A stretch of DNA of 64,000 nucleotides from Bigelowiella natans CCMP2755 (GCA_000320545.1 ADNK01001191.1:7501-71500); one strand, 5' to 3'; counted from the first letter of the stretch, positions 28,083 to 41,027 are shown. Translations and numbers: made by a program. Notes: generated by a model not told the origin, from the sequence alone.

Positions 28083-28712
28083 GAATAAGAGTCAGTGCGC
28101 ATATTCCAATTATTATTATTGCAGTAGACAATGCATTGCGGTGAACACACAACATGTAAACTATAAAGACATAATTCTAGATGTACATTCTGGCTAGTCT
28201 GGTTCCGAATTATAACACTTAAATGCATAAACAAATACATACATAGCATTCCATGTGCTTAGATTGTTGAGTCTAAGATGCGCGTTGCTACACGTGTACG
28301 CGTCCTTGGTATGCCTCATTTTTACTATGGCAAAACATGAGCACATTCACGCGTTTTATGTGTACGCCTTCAACATGCAAAGAACCGCCTCAGTGTGACG
28401 ACGCAATCAACGCCAGCTAGCCAGTTTTGTAGGCATATAGACATTAGTATTTCGTATTACTACCTAGCTACGACTGTATGCAACCACTTTCTAGATCTGA
28501 AAAAGGTTGCTGTACCTTGTACGTATGGCAGTAGTATACAAATTGTAGATTGGTCACACTAGCACAGTTGCGCTCACTGCTGCAAATACTGCTATTATAT
28601 AATGGAGAGCACAAGTGCATAGACTGAATGGCTTAATTCATATAAGATCAATTGATTTGAAGAAAGCTATGAAGGCTTTAACTGTACACAAAGTATATAA
28701 CAACTGTATCAA
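28083..28712. other. Convergent 3'-3' spacer, VPS13 versus PARG-like gene
   Basis: Both flanking genes end here. No coding sequence is supportable. It is AT-rich with scattered CTAG and AGCTAG words from about 28400, a milder version of the palindromic islands seen elsewhere. Confidence 0.5.
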
Positions 28713-30245
28713 CTAGTTCTCCGCAGAGATCTGGTGCAGCAGTTTTGATTTGGCGCTCTTGCCATCCACACCGTTGTTCGCACTCGTCGGCAACAACGTT
28801 CCCTTCGGTGTCATTTGCATGTTGCTAGTTGCGGGTGAAATTGTAGCTTCCGCTATTGAATCGTCTTTATCGCTATCTCCCTCGAAATCCTGGTCGTTGT
28901 CCAGAAGTGATCTGGGGGACGAGAACGCAAGCTGAAATGCTTCGAAACATCGCCTATTTAGCGATATTGCGAAGGTTACCCGCTTGAAAAATTTTGCAAA
29001 AGGATATTTGTCAGGATTGAACGCCCGCTGAAACAAAGCCGATATTGCTTCGGGGGGGTTTCCACCAGCTTCGCACCCCCAGGCTCCAAGGACAAGGTGC
29101 GTGTTCCCTTTTGCCGCAAATGTCGAGAGCATATTGATAATCTTCTTGAAGGTCTGCAACAGATTCTCTTGGTCAGGCTTCTTACACACACAAAGATTAA
29201 CCTCGTTTCGACAACACCTTTTCCTCGTATTTAGGCTCCAGCCTTTCTCCCTCCGGGTCGGCAGTCCTCATGTGGCAGTAGCAGTGGGCCACAACCGCAG
29301 AGACTCGAACGGGTCGCTTGTAGAACTGCAATTCATTGTTTTCGAAAGGGTGATATAGAGAATGTGAGATGGAATGTTAGATGCGGGGGCCAGCTTATTA
29401 CCTCAAAGTTCATATCTGGACCGGCTCTCAGGAGATAAAGCGCTGGTATGTAGAGTGAGCCAAATTCGGGCAGTGGATACCTGCAGTCGGATTTCCGTAC
29501 TTTATATGAGAGCTATGCAAAGCTTTCTGTTCGTTCTTTCTTATCAACGATGGGTATGAATTACTTTGCTCCCTCGACGCATGCTACAAGATTTGACCTC
29601 CGGCATATAGCCTATTTGTTATTGCAACGGTTGTTCGATCAGGAGAGCCTGTCGCAAACTGAGAAACTCCTTAAGAATTATTGATTTTTTGGTTGACCTC
29701 TTCCTGTCCACGAGCTCGACGCTTGTAACCTCCTCCTGGATTCTCTCCACTTCCATGGATGAGAAGACCCACTTTGCCCATTTTCTCTTTCACAAAGCGA
29801 AAGGCGACGTCACAACAATCCTCATCAACAACATCAAATTGGCACAATGGTTTCGGCTCATTCGAAGGCATGGACGGGGAAAGTGAGGGTGATGATGGTA
29901 ATGATGACGCAGTGCGAGAGCTTTTGTCCTCAATTTTCTCGCCTGTCAACGATTTCGAATGGATGGGAGGAAGAGGCGGCGAAGAGGACGAAGAGGACGA
30001 ACGCGACGGCTCATCGCCAATGTTCTTAGATTCTTTTTCCATTGGCCCCTCCTCTGCCAACAATTTCGATGGAACTAGAGGTGTAGGTGATACCGATGAG
30101 TAACACGACGCATCGCCAACATTCTTAGATTCTTCTTCCATTGGCCGTCCCCCTGTCAACAATTTCGATTCAGCCGAAGGTTTAGGTGAAGATTTGTAGT
30201 CGCCGATGTGCTGAGATTTTCCTTCCGTTGGTCGCTCGATTGCCA
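28713..30245 (-). CDS. Microbial-type poly(ADP-ribose) glycohydrolase-like protein
   Basis: The first exon (ATG 30245) has a low-complexity N-terminus of about 110 residues built from imperfect 30-odd-residue repeats (SKLLTGGRPMEEESKNVGD, then SKLLAEEGPMEKESKNIGD and a shorter third unit). It then reaches GSGENPGGGYKRRARGQEE. That is the GGG-x7-QEE catalytic signature of the PARG macrodomain fold, with both glutamates kept. Later exons carry YKRPVRVSAVVAHCYCHMR (near 29300) and the last exon carries TFAAKGNTHLVLGAWGCEAG (about 29080), the family's LVLGAwGCG block with Glu in place of the usual second Gly. The family (TIGR02452/DUF2263, bacteria and some protists) hydrolyses ADP-ribose polymers or ADP-ribosyl bonds. 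A short intron of about 37 bases fits before KPDQENLLQTF. The middle exons (29350-29660) are only partly resolved. The C-terminus is an acidic Ser/Thr-rich tail. Confidence 0.78.
29930..30225 (-). repeat. Coding tandem repeat (about 100-base unit)
   Basis: Three imperfect direct copies within the first exon of the PARG-like gene encode the SKLL...MEEESKN unit. Two copies are close at DNA level (about 30015-30070 and 30114-30170); the third is shortened. Confidence 0.75.
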
Positions 30246-30370
30246 TCACCAGTGATATTTCACACAAGCGGATAGACTTGTCTTGAGCCTTTCTCGAAAG
30301 GATCTTACCAACCTACAGAAAGGGTTAGTAGGCATACATTCGAAGACCTTCTCTCCGCACGTGATCATCT

Positions 30371-30445
30371 GTCTCACTTCTATTTGTTCTTCGATTTGCT
30401 GAAGCTATCCACCTTAAGTTGGTGGAGGGTATCCCTCTGGACATC
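30371..30445 (-). repeat. Inverted-duplicate fragment, minus copy
   Basis: Read on the minus strand, this contains a frame DVQRDTLHQLKVDSFSKSKNK followed by a stop. A clear homologue lies on the plus strand at 30886-30972. The unit matches no protein I know. It may be a fragment of an element or a decayed gene end. Confidence 0.6.
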
Positions 30446-30769
30446 CGTCAGGAAGCGCTTCCTAATGCCTTTGCCACGCTTCTTCACACCAGCACCTCCC
30501 CATCCTCTGCCTTTCACCATCCCCTACTTCTCAGTGTCTGTAACGCCAAGCCAGTTTCTTGATGATTTTCGTGATTTTATTGTCGCAGGACAAAAACATC
30601 CTTGGATTCCTCAATTAATACTCAAAACTCACATCGCTCACAGCAAGCGATGAAAAGACCAGCTGGAGGAAAATGCATGGAAATGCATCAGTCTTGTGGG
30701 TTTTCGTGGAACGCATCTTCGCAAACAAGGTTGATGGAAAATTCCACAGTGTTGCAGTCATCTCTAGAT

Positions 30770-31250
30770 CTGGAGATCTCTAGATCTGATCATCATGAAC
30801 ACGCTAGCACGCACGAGCTCGATCTGCTAGAGCTGCGATTCACATTGCATTCACGATCGAGTCGCATGTGAACTTGCTAGCTTCAGATGTCCAGAGGGTG
30901 TCAAGTGATGCCCTTCACCAACTTGAGGTGGACAGTTTCAGCAGATCAAAGAACAAATCGTGAGAACGTGACGTTGCGGCGCAAACATTGGAAACGCGCG
31001 CTAGCGCGTGTGCACACCGTCCCACGTCTAGACGTGCAGATGGACACAACATGGATGTGGCTCACGCACCTGCCTAGCTAGCTAGCTGACAATAGCTAGC
31101 TAGCTAGCATCGCATGCCCCAAATTTGTGCAGTTGCAAATGAATTCATCTTGCTCATCCTGAGAGCAGCATTTCGTCGTGCATGTTCACACGTGTTAGCA
31201 TGCTAGCGTGATGCTAGTGATGGCTAGATCTAGTAGACGGGCCCATGCGA
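30770..31250. other. CTAG palindrome-rich island with fragment copy
   Basis: Runs of CTAGCTAG, GCTAGC and AGATCT occur between the PARG-like and AIP1 genes. It contains the plus-strand copy of the small coding-like fragment (30886-30972). No gene is supportable; 31250-31800 is AT-rich with nothing recognised. Confidence 0.6.
30886..30972 (+). repeat. Inverted-duplicate fragment, plus copy
   Basis: Contains the frame ALHQLEVDSFSRSKNKS then a stop, homologous to 30371-30445 on the other strand. The two copies are about 440 bases apart and face each other's opposite strand. Confidence 0.6.
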
Positions 31251-31883
31251 TTTGGGCTCGTCAGCAGCTACAAGAAATCGTCTCCCAGCACATGCGGGCA
31301 TGAAGTATCCATGGCTACACTAGTACATTTCATGCTTACATGGCAACCATTATTGATTCACAAAATGTTCTTGCATTGATTGCCTTGTGTCGCATCAGTG
31401 TTACGTACAATTATTTGTGTGCATGCTTTATATGTACCAATCTAGCAATGGTAATTGGTGTTAATTAGTCATTTCTCAACGTAATCATCGATAATGACGT
31501 GCTGAAGGAATCGTGGTTTAAATCTTCCACGTTTTAATGCAATTGTCTCCACCGGTGGTAATCTGGGAGAGAATATGGTTTAGGGAGAATAAACAGAAGA
31601 AATAGCGAACAGAATAAATAGCATAACGTTTTCAGACTCGGATATTCTATATGACATTATCATTAATCGTTCTTTTAGTGTTTTTCTTACGATGGTATCA
31701 TTATCCAGCCACATGGCCTCATTCACGCCCGCGATGTGACAGGCTGAGCATATCACACATCACATGGATTAGTAATCGAAGAATTCCGAAGAGAATTGAG
31801 TGTACTCTCCATTTCGCTAGCTAGGGTGTTGTGAGTTCGACCTAATTTCTCTCTCCCCCCCCCCCCTCCGCACACACACTCTA

Positions 31884-33297
31884 CTAGTTTCTCTTTTGTT
31901 GTGCTTGCTTACTGAAACGTTCACGCGATTTGGCATCAAATTTATCGAGATCCTTCCAGACGATGATCGTTTCGTCCATCGAGGCGGAAACAAGCTTGCT
32001 GGAGTCGGGAGAGAACGCAATGGAATTGATGCGGGCATTGTGATATTCCCACCCGAAGGAGTTGAGTGTCTCGCCGCCCTTAGCCGTCGAGGTGATGTGA
32101 ATCTAATTCGTGTAATCGACATGAGAGGGAAGTATCCAATAGTAGAGTTCTCTCTCAAGAACCTCCTTTACTTCTAATCTTATTGCATAAGCAATACATC
32201 GGAGGTTGCTTTGAATCATGAAGTGGAAATTCGATACTCGGAAGAACCCCTACCTTTTTGCTCGCGCCAGTAGTAGCAATCAACTTGCCGTCGGGGCTGC
32301 AAGCAACTGAGTAAATAGGACCCTAGAGAGGAGGGAGGGGAGAAGGGGGTGAATATTATATGAGATGTGTTATGAGGTATGATGCGAAAAAACAGGTAGA
32401 CATCGGGCTTGTTGTGCAATCATTACGAGATATCGTACTATTTTTTGGCGGGGAAAGCATAGTGTATTGAACTTGGATGGCACATTCTTCGTTTGGGGGT
32501 AATAAATATCTCTGCCCCCTCATACATCGCCATTCGAGAATGTTTTCTACCAACTTCTATCTTTTTGGCATAATCATCGTTGGTGTCCGATTCTCATGAT
32601 GACATGGCTCTTTCATCTCACCCCGTGCACGCCGCCCAGCTTGAAATCCGACTCTTCGAGTTTGCTGCCATCAACCTACAGCAGCAGCAGAAGCAGCAGT
32701 GGGAAACTTGCTTACCGGGTAATAATTCACGATATATGAAACACAGACGGGTTTCATAACACGAGCATATCAATGCTCGTAATAGAACGATTCTCAATAT
32801 GATCGCCGTTTGATTTGAAAATTCTGTCCCCCATGAAATTTGAAATGCAACGCTCTCCCCAAGCATGAAATGAATAAACGAAGGGGCAAGCATCAGCTAG
32901 CTATCAGATTTTCTGAGAGAAAATATCTGGCAGGTGAAGCAGTTATTAGTCCATACTAAGGTTTGGTATTCTGAAAGCATGTTTTGCGTCCCTACCATGA
33001 CTGCCGCTACTACTTCTACTACTTCTACACCTACTACCGTATAGCAGTGCATCGTGCCAGCATCATCTCCCACCTACATAATAGTCGATAATGTAAAATT
33101 TCCGCTTAAATACACCCGCACGCACGCACGCTCGCTCGCACAAATTGGTACTGTTGCTTGAGCTACTACCACAAGCATCTTATCGTCCATCGTGAATGAA
33201 CCGCAAAGGGGCTTGTAATCAACAGAAAGCTGGAGAAGTAACAACGATGGAGAACGTAGGGACAATTAGTAACGCAAACGCAGCGATATTAATCATC

Positions 33298-33334
<37 letters not shown>

Positions 33335-36300
33335 CTTACAAATTTGGGTATAGGATTAGAACGATAATGCATTAATGTCTGCTCTTTCGAAAACTAACTA
33401 GAATAATCGTATCATCATTACAAATCTCATTACACATAGACTAGCTAGCACAAGTAGTTAAGTAGTAGGCAACCGTGAACGCTGCTTTCTTGTCTTCAAC
33501 CATGGTGATTTTACCTATCGAGGAGGGTGGATATGTGCATACGTAAAATCATCCACATTTATCACACCACGCCGCACAAATGCACACTTAAATCAGAGAG
33601 GGAGAGAGAAAGAGGGGACCTTGTGCGATGAAAGCAGCGACGAGATCCTTTGTGTGAGCAGCAGCCAATCCCGTCGGACACCCTCCCACAGGAATAGGCT
33701 CATTTCCAAATGCTTTGCCCTTTATTGATGTTGGTAGGAGAGATTATAATTTATGATAGGATAGATAAGAGGAAAGAAAAGAAAGATACAAGCTTCATCA
33801 TCGACAATCATTGTTTTGCTGGGTATTTTTGACTACGACAACGACGAGGCAGGACGAGGCCCATATTTTGCTGCACTGGCGCCATCGTGATGCTTTTGGT
33901 CTACCTTTGGGTCAGTGAGTCTCAAGCTGTCGTCCAGACCCACAGTAGCAATGAGGCCACTCTTCAAAGTTGCAATGCCCGAAACATTCTGATGGAAGGT
34001 TGATAGATAGCAACACAACACTCTTTATTCCAAAATAGTTGAGCTAGAGGAGACTGCAAGAAATAGAGATCGAAGGCGCCAGTGAGCTTTCTCTTCAAGA
34101 GCATAGCACGCGAGCAGGCAAAACAACTAAAGTTCCGAACCTTTTCCTTGTGGCCATCGCCCTCGAACCATTCGCTATCACCAGTCTTAAGGTCCCTGTA
34201 TGCATGAATGTGCCGCCAGCAGCGATGCGATTTGTATTGTTAGTGCACTTAATCTCTCAACATAGTTATAGTAGTAACTTGTGGTAGAAGTAGTCATAGC
34301 TAATCCTAGCTCTAACCCCAATAGTAGATGTAGTAGGAGTGTAGTAGAGGTGAGAGTCAATACCATTTTGTGAGTTTACTGGCAGAATCAGTGGATATGA
34401 GAGTCCCTATCATTTCGAGTAGGGGGAGAAGGGGGAGGAGGGGGAGGGGGAGGAGGAGGAAAAACAGAAAAGCCAGCATCAACTTTAAGTCCCATCCGCG
34501 CCACATAATATCAATCCACCCTAGTACTACTAACTCTATCGTGTCTCTCTAGCAACCGTACCCTCAGAAAGCGTCATGCCAGAGATCTTCGCACGATGCC
34601 CGCAGATCCTGTAACAAAAAGCTGCAATATCAGATTTTTGAAGACAGCCCTCCTCCCGAGCTCCGCATACATAAAAAATTGCAAATATGCTAATATATTG
34701 CCTCTTGGTGGGTTTTTCTGATTCGAAATCCCAAAGGGTCATAGATCCGTTGAGTGATACAGAGAGGAAGAACTTCTCCAGCCAGACGATACCAACCTTC
34801 AGCAGCACATAGAAGTAGTGAGAGGTGGAACTATGGTGGTGGTGGGTGGTGGTGGGTGGTGGTGATGATGGCGGGGAGGGCTTGGAAAAATCGCACCTGG
34901 AAGAACTCATGGGATTTCTCGCCAGCGACGAAAGTCTTGACAACGTTCTTGGTCTCCACATCCCACACTTTCACAGTTTTGTCTGAAGATCCCGTGGCAA
35001 GCATCTGCCACCGAAGAGTTCAATTCAAAATTTAAACATTGAATCACGACTGCGCATAACGAAATCCTAGCCCCTAATCAGCATCTCTGATTCTGACCAA
35101 GTTTATATGCATGTAGATAACAATATTTGATGCGTGGAAAAGTAAGCATTCACATTTGTGATGCCGTTTCCATATTCATTCTAAATCTCATCAACATCTC
35201 CCACCATCTCCGGTCCGTTACAATACCTACCTTGCTGTCTGGGGACCATACCATACTGTAGATCGCGCTACCTTTGTGGCCCTTCTTCTTTCCTAACCAA
35301 AGCCACCAAATGATGAGACACAAATAAACCAGTTGCTGCGAAATCCTTCACTCACCCCCCATCTTCTTCACTGGCTCTGAAGGTTTCTTGCCGTCATATA
35401 CGAAGATCTATGATGCAAAACAACGGTACAGAAATCAGATATCACGCATACTCTGTTAAGTTTGCTATGCCTCTCCTAACTGGGGCCGAAAATGAGAAGA
35501 AACAAAGACTTCAGAAGTATCTTACGGCCCTTTTCATTTCCATCATATTCTTATTCTTATTTTTCTTCCTAAAGTCGCCTGGGTGATCTATCGAATAGCA
35601 TCAGCACGCACAGGACTGTGTTTTTTTACCTTGGAGTCGGCTCCAGCAGTTGCAAGCATGGTGCTATCGGGAGAATACCTAATGAAGAAAAACAAGTTTA
35701 TATTTATCACAATTTCGAAACGTTTTCAATTCGTGACAAAAAAAGGATCCAGCGTCACCATGTTAGAAAAAGAAATGAAGATCACCCCCGCAGACTACAC
35801 ATGCAAAACTTACTTGACACTGTTGCAGTATTTGATATGATCCTCTCCCTCAAAATCAAGGTTTTGCTTAACCTAGCAATTTAATCAAAGCAAGGAGATA
35901 AGTTTCAAACTAGGATAAGTACACCCGGCATAAGCATGTAGTCATCAGTAGTGCTCTGTGAGAGTCGGTATTACCGGCACGTTATCATACACGGCAACGC
36001 AAAGATCTTCCCCGGAGGTAGCTAGGCGAAAAGGACGCTTTCCGTTCCTGTATTGTAGTCCGAATAGCGTTCAGTAGAGCACTTAAAAAATCCCGTTAAT
36101 GTTTATTAATAGGTGCGCGTTATGGTATGCGTGTAAGGATGTGTTTTTGTGTTGGCGCGGTTTACCAGTCGCAGGAGATGATCTGGGCGGTGTGGCCCTC
36201 AACTTTGCCGCAACTGTTCCCAGAATCATACGGAAAGACCTTTGCGCGATTGGGGTTGCCGTCCCCAGCGGCACACACGCGTTTGCTGTCGAAAGACCAG

Positions 36301-37146
36301 CATATGCAGTTTACCTAAAGGTAATAAAGAAATGAGTCAGAGAAACGCTCAGCTATGGCATCAGAGGCATATCTATTGGACTTTACTAAATAATACACCT
36401 TTCGGCAAGCCTTTAGTTCGTTTTTGGTGATATCTGGACGATTGATATGCCACACGTAAACCTGATTGGATGCAGCATCTTTTCAGGGCAAAGTTGGTCT
36501 TTAACTACAACCCTAATGAAATTGGACCATTCACATACCTGTCCCATTTCATCCCCAGTGGCAACCCAATTGCCGTTCGGAGAAATTGTCGCAGCATTCA
36601 CCTTGTAGAGGTGCTTGGTGAAGATTGTGACCTTATTGTCCTGAGCGAAAAGAACGAATCAGTTGTTGGCAAATGCCGAATTGTCATCTATCTGCGCTGT
36701 GTATCAGACGTATGTAATAGAATATTATTCCATATGCATGGTTTTGCATTCAGTAAGCTGTGGTTAAGTGCGGAGAGTTATCAAAAACTAGAGTTAGAGA
36801 ACAACCACTAGGCTTCGAATGAATACGAATCGGCCATTGCAATAGGCTATTTGATTATTCTTTGAGCCATTGATTTGAACTGAATATCCACGCTTAGTCT
36901 CGGGAAGAGGGGGTAGGATGATCACTGTTGCATATAGTCATACAAATACATTGAGGAACTGATTCGCAACTGCAAATCGCAAATGCGAATCACGACGAAT
37001 CGCATCTCCACTAGATTTAATTGTTAGATTCTCTCGAAAATTTATCTACGGAGATAGAAAGCTGCAGTTAAGATGAGCACGTAAAGAAAAAAATGGAAAT
37101 GGATACGAAGAGACGGACCAGGGGCCTTAGGTTCTTCTTCAGTCAT
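31884..37146 (-). CDS. AIP1/WDR1: Actin-interacting protein 1 (AIP1/WDR1), WD40
   Basis: A WD40 protein in about 15 or more short exons. In order from the 5' end: RGYSVQINGSKNNQIAYCNG (about 36880); DNKVTIFTKHLYKV then AATISPNGNWVATGDEMGQ (36530-36660); VYVWHINRPDI; NCICWSFDSKRVCAAGDGNP then YDSGNSCGKVEGH (36170-36320); RPFRLATSGEDLCVAVYDN (about 36010); YSPDSTMLATAGADSK; AIYSMVWSPDSK; MLATGSSDKTVKVWDVETK (about 34970); SGIATLKSGLIATVGLDDSL (about 33950); and a last exon with INSIAFSPDSSKLVSASMDE then TIIVWKDLDKF, stop at 31884. The order and wording match AIP1/WDR1, which has two seven-bladed propellers and works with cofilin to sever and cap actin filaments. The start is uncertain: ATG 37146 (MTEEEPKAPGPSL) is one option and another ATG lies near 37557. 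Actin itself is about 24 kb away in this window. Confidence 0.88.
33301..33332. repeat. (GA)n microsatellite in AIP1 intron
   Basis: Pure AG/GA tract inside an intron of the AIP1/WDR1 gene. Confidence 0.95.
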
Positions 37147-37884
37147 CGTTCCTCTGAGCTGGTTAACTTGAGATTTCAGATATATTTTGATACAGATTCT
37201 AATCCTTATCAATGAAAATTAGATGAAGCTCGGCAGAATTTATCAAATTTCGTGGTGAATGCACAAAAACTGGTGTAGTTAGGATACCCAAAAGGCTCGC
37301 TTGTACGCTCCCTAGATCGAAATATCTTGTTCATCCGCCTGGCCATCAGAGAAAGGACGTACGACAACACAGTTCAAGAATAAATGGAAAGAAATGGCAT
37401 GAATTCATTGGCAAAAGGCTACACCCGGATCCAGGCCAAAATCTGTGCGCGTGTCGAAGATCCGTTAAAAAATCTAAGAGACAGCATGCTGAGCAAAAAC
37501 TGATATGAGAACTAATAGTAGATATAAATGCAGTACCATTTTTCTTTGCCAGAGGCATTGATCAACAAAATGCAGGTAATTACGAGGGATGTCCATTTTA
37601 TCTCTTCGGAAAGATAAGTTTGTCATCCAGTTTAATAATTCTTGTCATTTATTTATATTATGTGAGCTGATTTACACAAGGCAAGTTCCTTGAAGTTTCC
37701 ACGAACAATTTCCAATTCACTGTCTCTCCCCCTCCGATCGATGATCGGAGATGTAGCTTTAGGTCGCCCCTGCACTCTGTTTTAGTTTTGAATAGATAGT
37801 GATCCTATTAATAAATACTTTACAAAGCATGTTGAGAGTCAACTGGTGCGTCACAGCAATTAAATTTGTTCGTGATTCCTGCAG
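37147..37884. promoter_or_regulatory. Divergent 5' spacer, AIP1 versus RNA ligase
   Basis: Both flanking genes appear to start in or next to this stretch, so it should hold two promoters. It may also contain small unrecognised first exons: an ATG-CAG followed directly by a GTAATT donor lies near 37570 on the plus strand, and an ATG followed by a few codons (MPLAKKN) near 37557 on the minus strand. No CTAG island is present. Confidence 0.35.
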
Positions 37885-39446
37885 GCCCCAGGAAGAAGGA
37901 CGAGGAGGTTCAAGAGGACGGGTTAGGTTTAGCACAACCAGCAGACGAAAAACCTCTAATCAGAAAGTACATTGTTTTTTGTGCATCCTATTGGAAGATC
38001 ACTGCGTCAACGAAGTCAATAACAGATGCGAGACGCTGAGTACGTCGAAGAATTTCAGCGGACTTTTCGATGCGGCTGAAGAACTGATTCAGGGAGCCAG
38101 TGCGAAATTTGACGGTATGTGATGGATACTAATCCTCAAAAACTAAAACGGCTGACCTATCCTCCTTTTTTTGATTACAGGAAGATCAGCCCCGCCCCTC
38201 CCACAGAGCTCTGCCTATGCTGCGGACCCATGCCTTATATTTGCTTGGGGGTGCTACTACAAAGGTTAGCTAAGTCAGTCTCCCTCCATCCAGTAGGCTT
38301 GTATGAGGAAGCCAGAAAGGAATTACTTTGAGGAAGCGGGGAAATGCGATGTTGAAAAAAGTCATGATACATTGTATTCTGTGTGCGATATAGCTAAAGA
38401 TGCTGAACGTCTGGTGTTGTCCCTACCTGAACATGCAAAATAGCGAAGGCATTGGCCAAATTGAGGCAAATTCCCGTCGAAATGATGGCGAAATTCAATG
38501 GAATGTCTCGGCGAAGCGCGTGCGTTGAGATTTTAAAAGCCGGTATTGCGCGTTTAACATTGGGAAAAGACACAGAAGTGAAAAAAGGGAACAAGGTGGA
38601 TAAAATTCAAGTTCCTCACAGCATACATACATATTCTATATCGATCTACCTTCAATTCAATTAAATATTGTACTGTCCTCTCACGGTGTAAGTGTGTTTG
38701 TGTAGAGTATTTTTTTTAAGTCTGAAAGTTAACTTTTCCTTTGCTTTACAGCGTGACACAGCTTCGTCATCCTCGCGAGATCAGCTTCTACGACGCATGA
38801 ACACTGCACTCAAGAGAGTGCGATCACGATCGAACTCCAGTAAATATGCCAGCTTCAAATTTGGATCACCACCACATATCGAAAGAATTCTAATCTTACT
38901 CGTGTTTCTTCTTAGAAACTCAAAAATCCAAGCTTCCTCATACCTTCACACTTTACATATTTTCACGAATCCGAGCAGTCATGCCATAAAACACTGCATA
39001 TGGCAGGATCGAAGAAGACCGACAAAGAGATTATGAAATCCGACAAGAAAGAACTGAAGGGAGAGGTGTCTCCTCCACCTGCCCGGAAGCTCCTCGGAAA
39101 GTTTCCGTCGATACCGCACTTAGATTTCTCTCCACAGGTAGCTTGAAGCATATTATTACATTTTGAGAAAGGCATATGCGACGATGGCGTTGTGTATGAC
39201 AAAGACGACAAGCTTGGTTGTGACACGCGCAAATCACCTGAAATCTTCTTTAATCTGATGGAAAAAGTCGGGGTTTAGAGAAACAGAAAAATGAATATGT
39301 AAGTTGTGATATTTGTATTGGTCACTTCAAAGGTCCATAGCGACGACATTCAGCTAGATGCGAATCTATCCAAAATGTTCTTGGGAGTCCCGGTACTTTA
39401 CTAGTTTCATAGGGATGTCAAGTATTTTTAGCACATCCACACACAT

Positions 39447-39494
<48 letters not shown>

Positions 39495-41027
39495 GGACAT
39501 TCACGCATAATATTCACGTGGCTGTGCCCATGTAGTCAATACATTAACGATTTAGTTCATGAGTGGATTTTGTTCCCTAGGTGGTTGTGACCGAGAAGCT
39601 AGATGGTGGAAACTGTTGTTTGCGGGACGGGAACGTGTACGCACGGACGCATAAAAAACCGACCAGTCACGAGTCGTTCAGCTGGATTAAGCAAATGTAA
39701 TGCTGCCAGTGTTGCGGTGCAGGCATTGCAACAACGATGACGGCAACAACAACAACAACAAAACAAATATGCGGACCCCACCGTGGTCTCTCCATCCACA
39801 CTGATTATGCGGCCTCGTTTGCTGAACATACGTTTGCAGGTATGCAGGAAAGAAGGCCAGCATGGATCCGAAACTCTCATTCTTTGGCGAAAACCTTTAC
39901 GCGGTTCAGACTATTTTTCTCGTAGAATGATTCAACATCTTAAAAAAACAACAACTCATTCGGAGTCAAATTTTGAATGCACGGAATCATACACTATTGG
40001 TATCTTATTTGATGGATACAGCAAGAACAACAACGACAAAAATAAACCAGGACTGTGATTTAGTGGATGGGAAGTTTCTCCCGATAGAATGATAATGATA
40101 GCATACGTTAGTGTTCATTCACACTTAAGGATTGAACATGGTGTTTACGTTGATGTGAATAATAGGCGCACAGTATAAGATATAATCGGCTAGAATCTTA
40201 CTTCTACTTGTTTGCCGTGCGAGGTTGTTGCCGTGTTAAGTGCATTTCATCCACTCTTATACACACGTACACACGCATCTGTAGAATATTTGTGTGCTGT
40301 AATGTGTCTATGTGCATATTGTTCTTATGACGAAAACGGTGCGGTTCGTGGTTTTGCTGCGACCCATTGTTAGAAGAGGACGGAAATTGGAAATCATGGA
40401 AAGATGTGGAGCAGATAGCAGAAGAACTTGAGCTTCCAACCACACCGGTGGTGTTTAAGGTATATGCAACACAAATCATGCACCAACAAAACTCCAGGAG
40501 CGAATGCATGCTACTGACAAATTGATGCTGATGAGTCGAACACACGCGTGCATATTATGTACGACTAGGATGTCTCTTCATCGTATAGTTACATATCATA
40601 CATTCTGTTCAATATACATCTGGAATAAACACCAATTCAGGGCGAATTCAAGGAAATGAGCGAGATAAAGAAGCTCATGGATAGTAAGGCAAAAGAGCGA
40701 TCGCACGTTGATGAAGCCCACACTCCAGGTAACTTCTTCTAAAACCACTTCTCACAGTGAGATCCTGCGTAGATGTGTTTTATCTTATCATGCTTTGCAA
40801 AATCCATGTGTATCAGAGGGATTTGTGATACGACTTGCACGAGGTTATAGTGACGAGGAGTTCGCTGAAGGAACTTCGATTGCAAAGTAGGGGAACATTC
40901 TAAAGTTTCATTTTATTCGGAAAATTTGTGTAAAATTTGCGATAACATTCAAAGATATGTAAGGAAAGGCCATTGTCAAACGGATGAAAAATGGGGTAAT
41001 TCATGTGGAAAAGTGGTGATGATTTGA
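37885..41027 (+). CDS. RNA ligase, DRB0094-like
   Basis: Ligase motifs occur in the right order across exons. Motif I is VVVTEKLDGGNCCLRDGNV (about 39582; EKLDG with the nucleotidyl-accepting Lys), followed by YARTHKKPTSHESFSWIKQM. Next comes LSFFGENLYAVQTI (about 39880), then WKSWKDVEQIAEELELP and TPVVFK (about 40385), then motif IV EGFVIRLARGYSDEEF (about 40820). Motif V spans a splice (donor at 40887, acceptor before 40955) to give KYVRKGHCQTDEKWG, stop at 41027. Such enzymes form a covalent Lys-AMP intermediate and seal breaks in RNA; the Deinococcus relative seals 3'-OH/5'-phosphate nicks. Just before motif I is LLGKFPSIPHLDF then VHSDDIQLDANL, also family-like. The N-terminal exons (38004-38650: GLFDAAEELIQGASAKF, then ICRETLRR-like helices) match nothing I know; a frame change near 38430 needs an intron I could not place. 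The segment between the GENLYA and WKSW exons is unresolved. The true start lies at or upstream of 37885. Confidence 0.82.
39440..39492. repeat. (CA)n-(GA)n compound microsatellite
   Basis: Lies in the intron before the exon that encodes ligase motif I. Confidence 0.95.
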
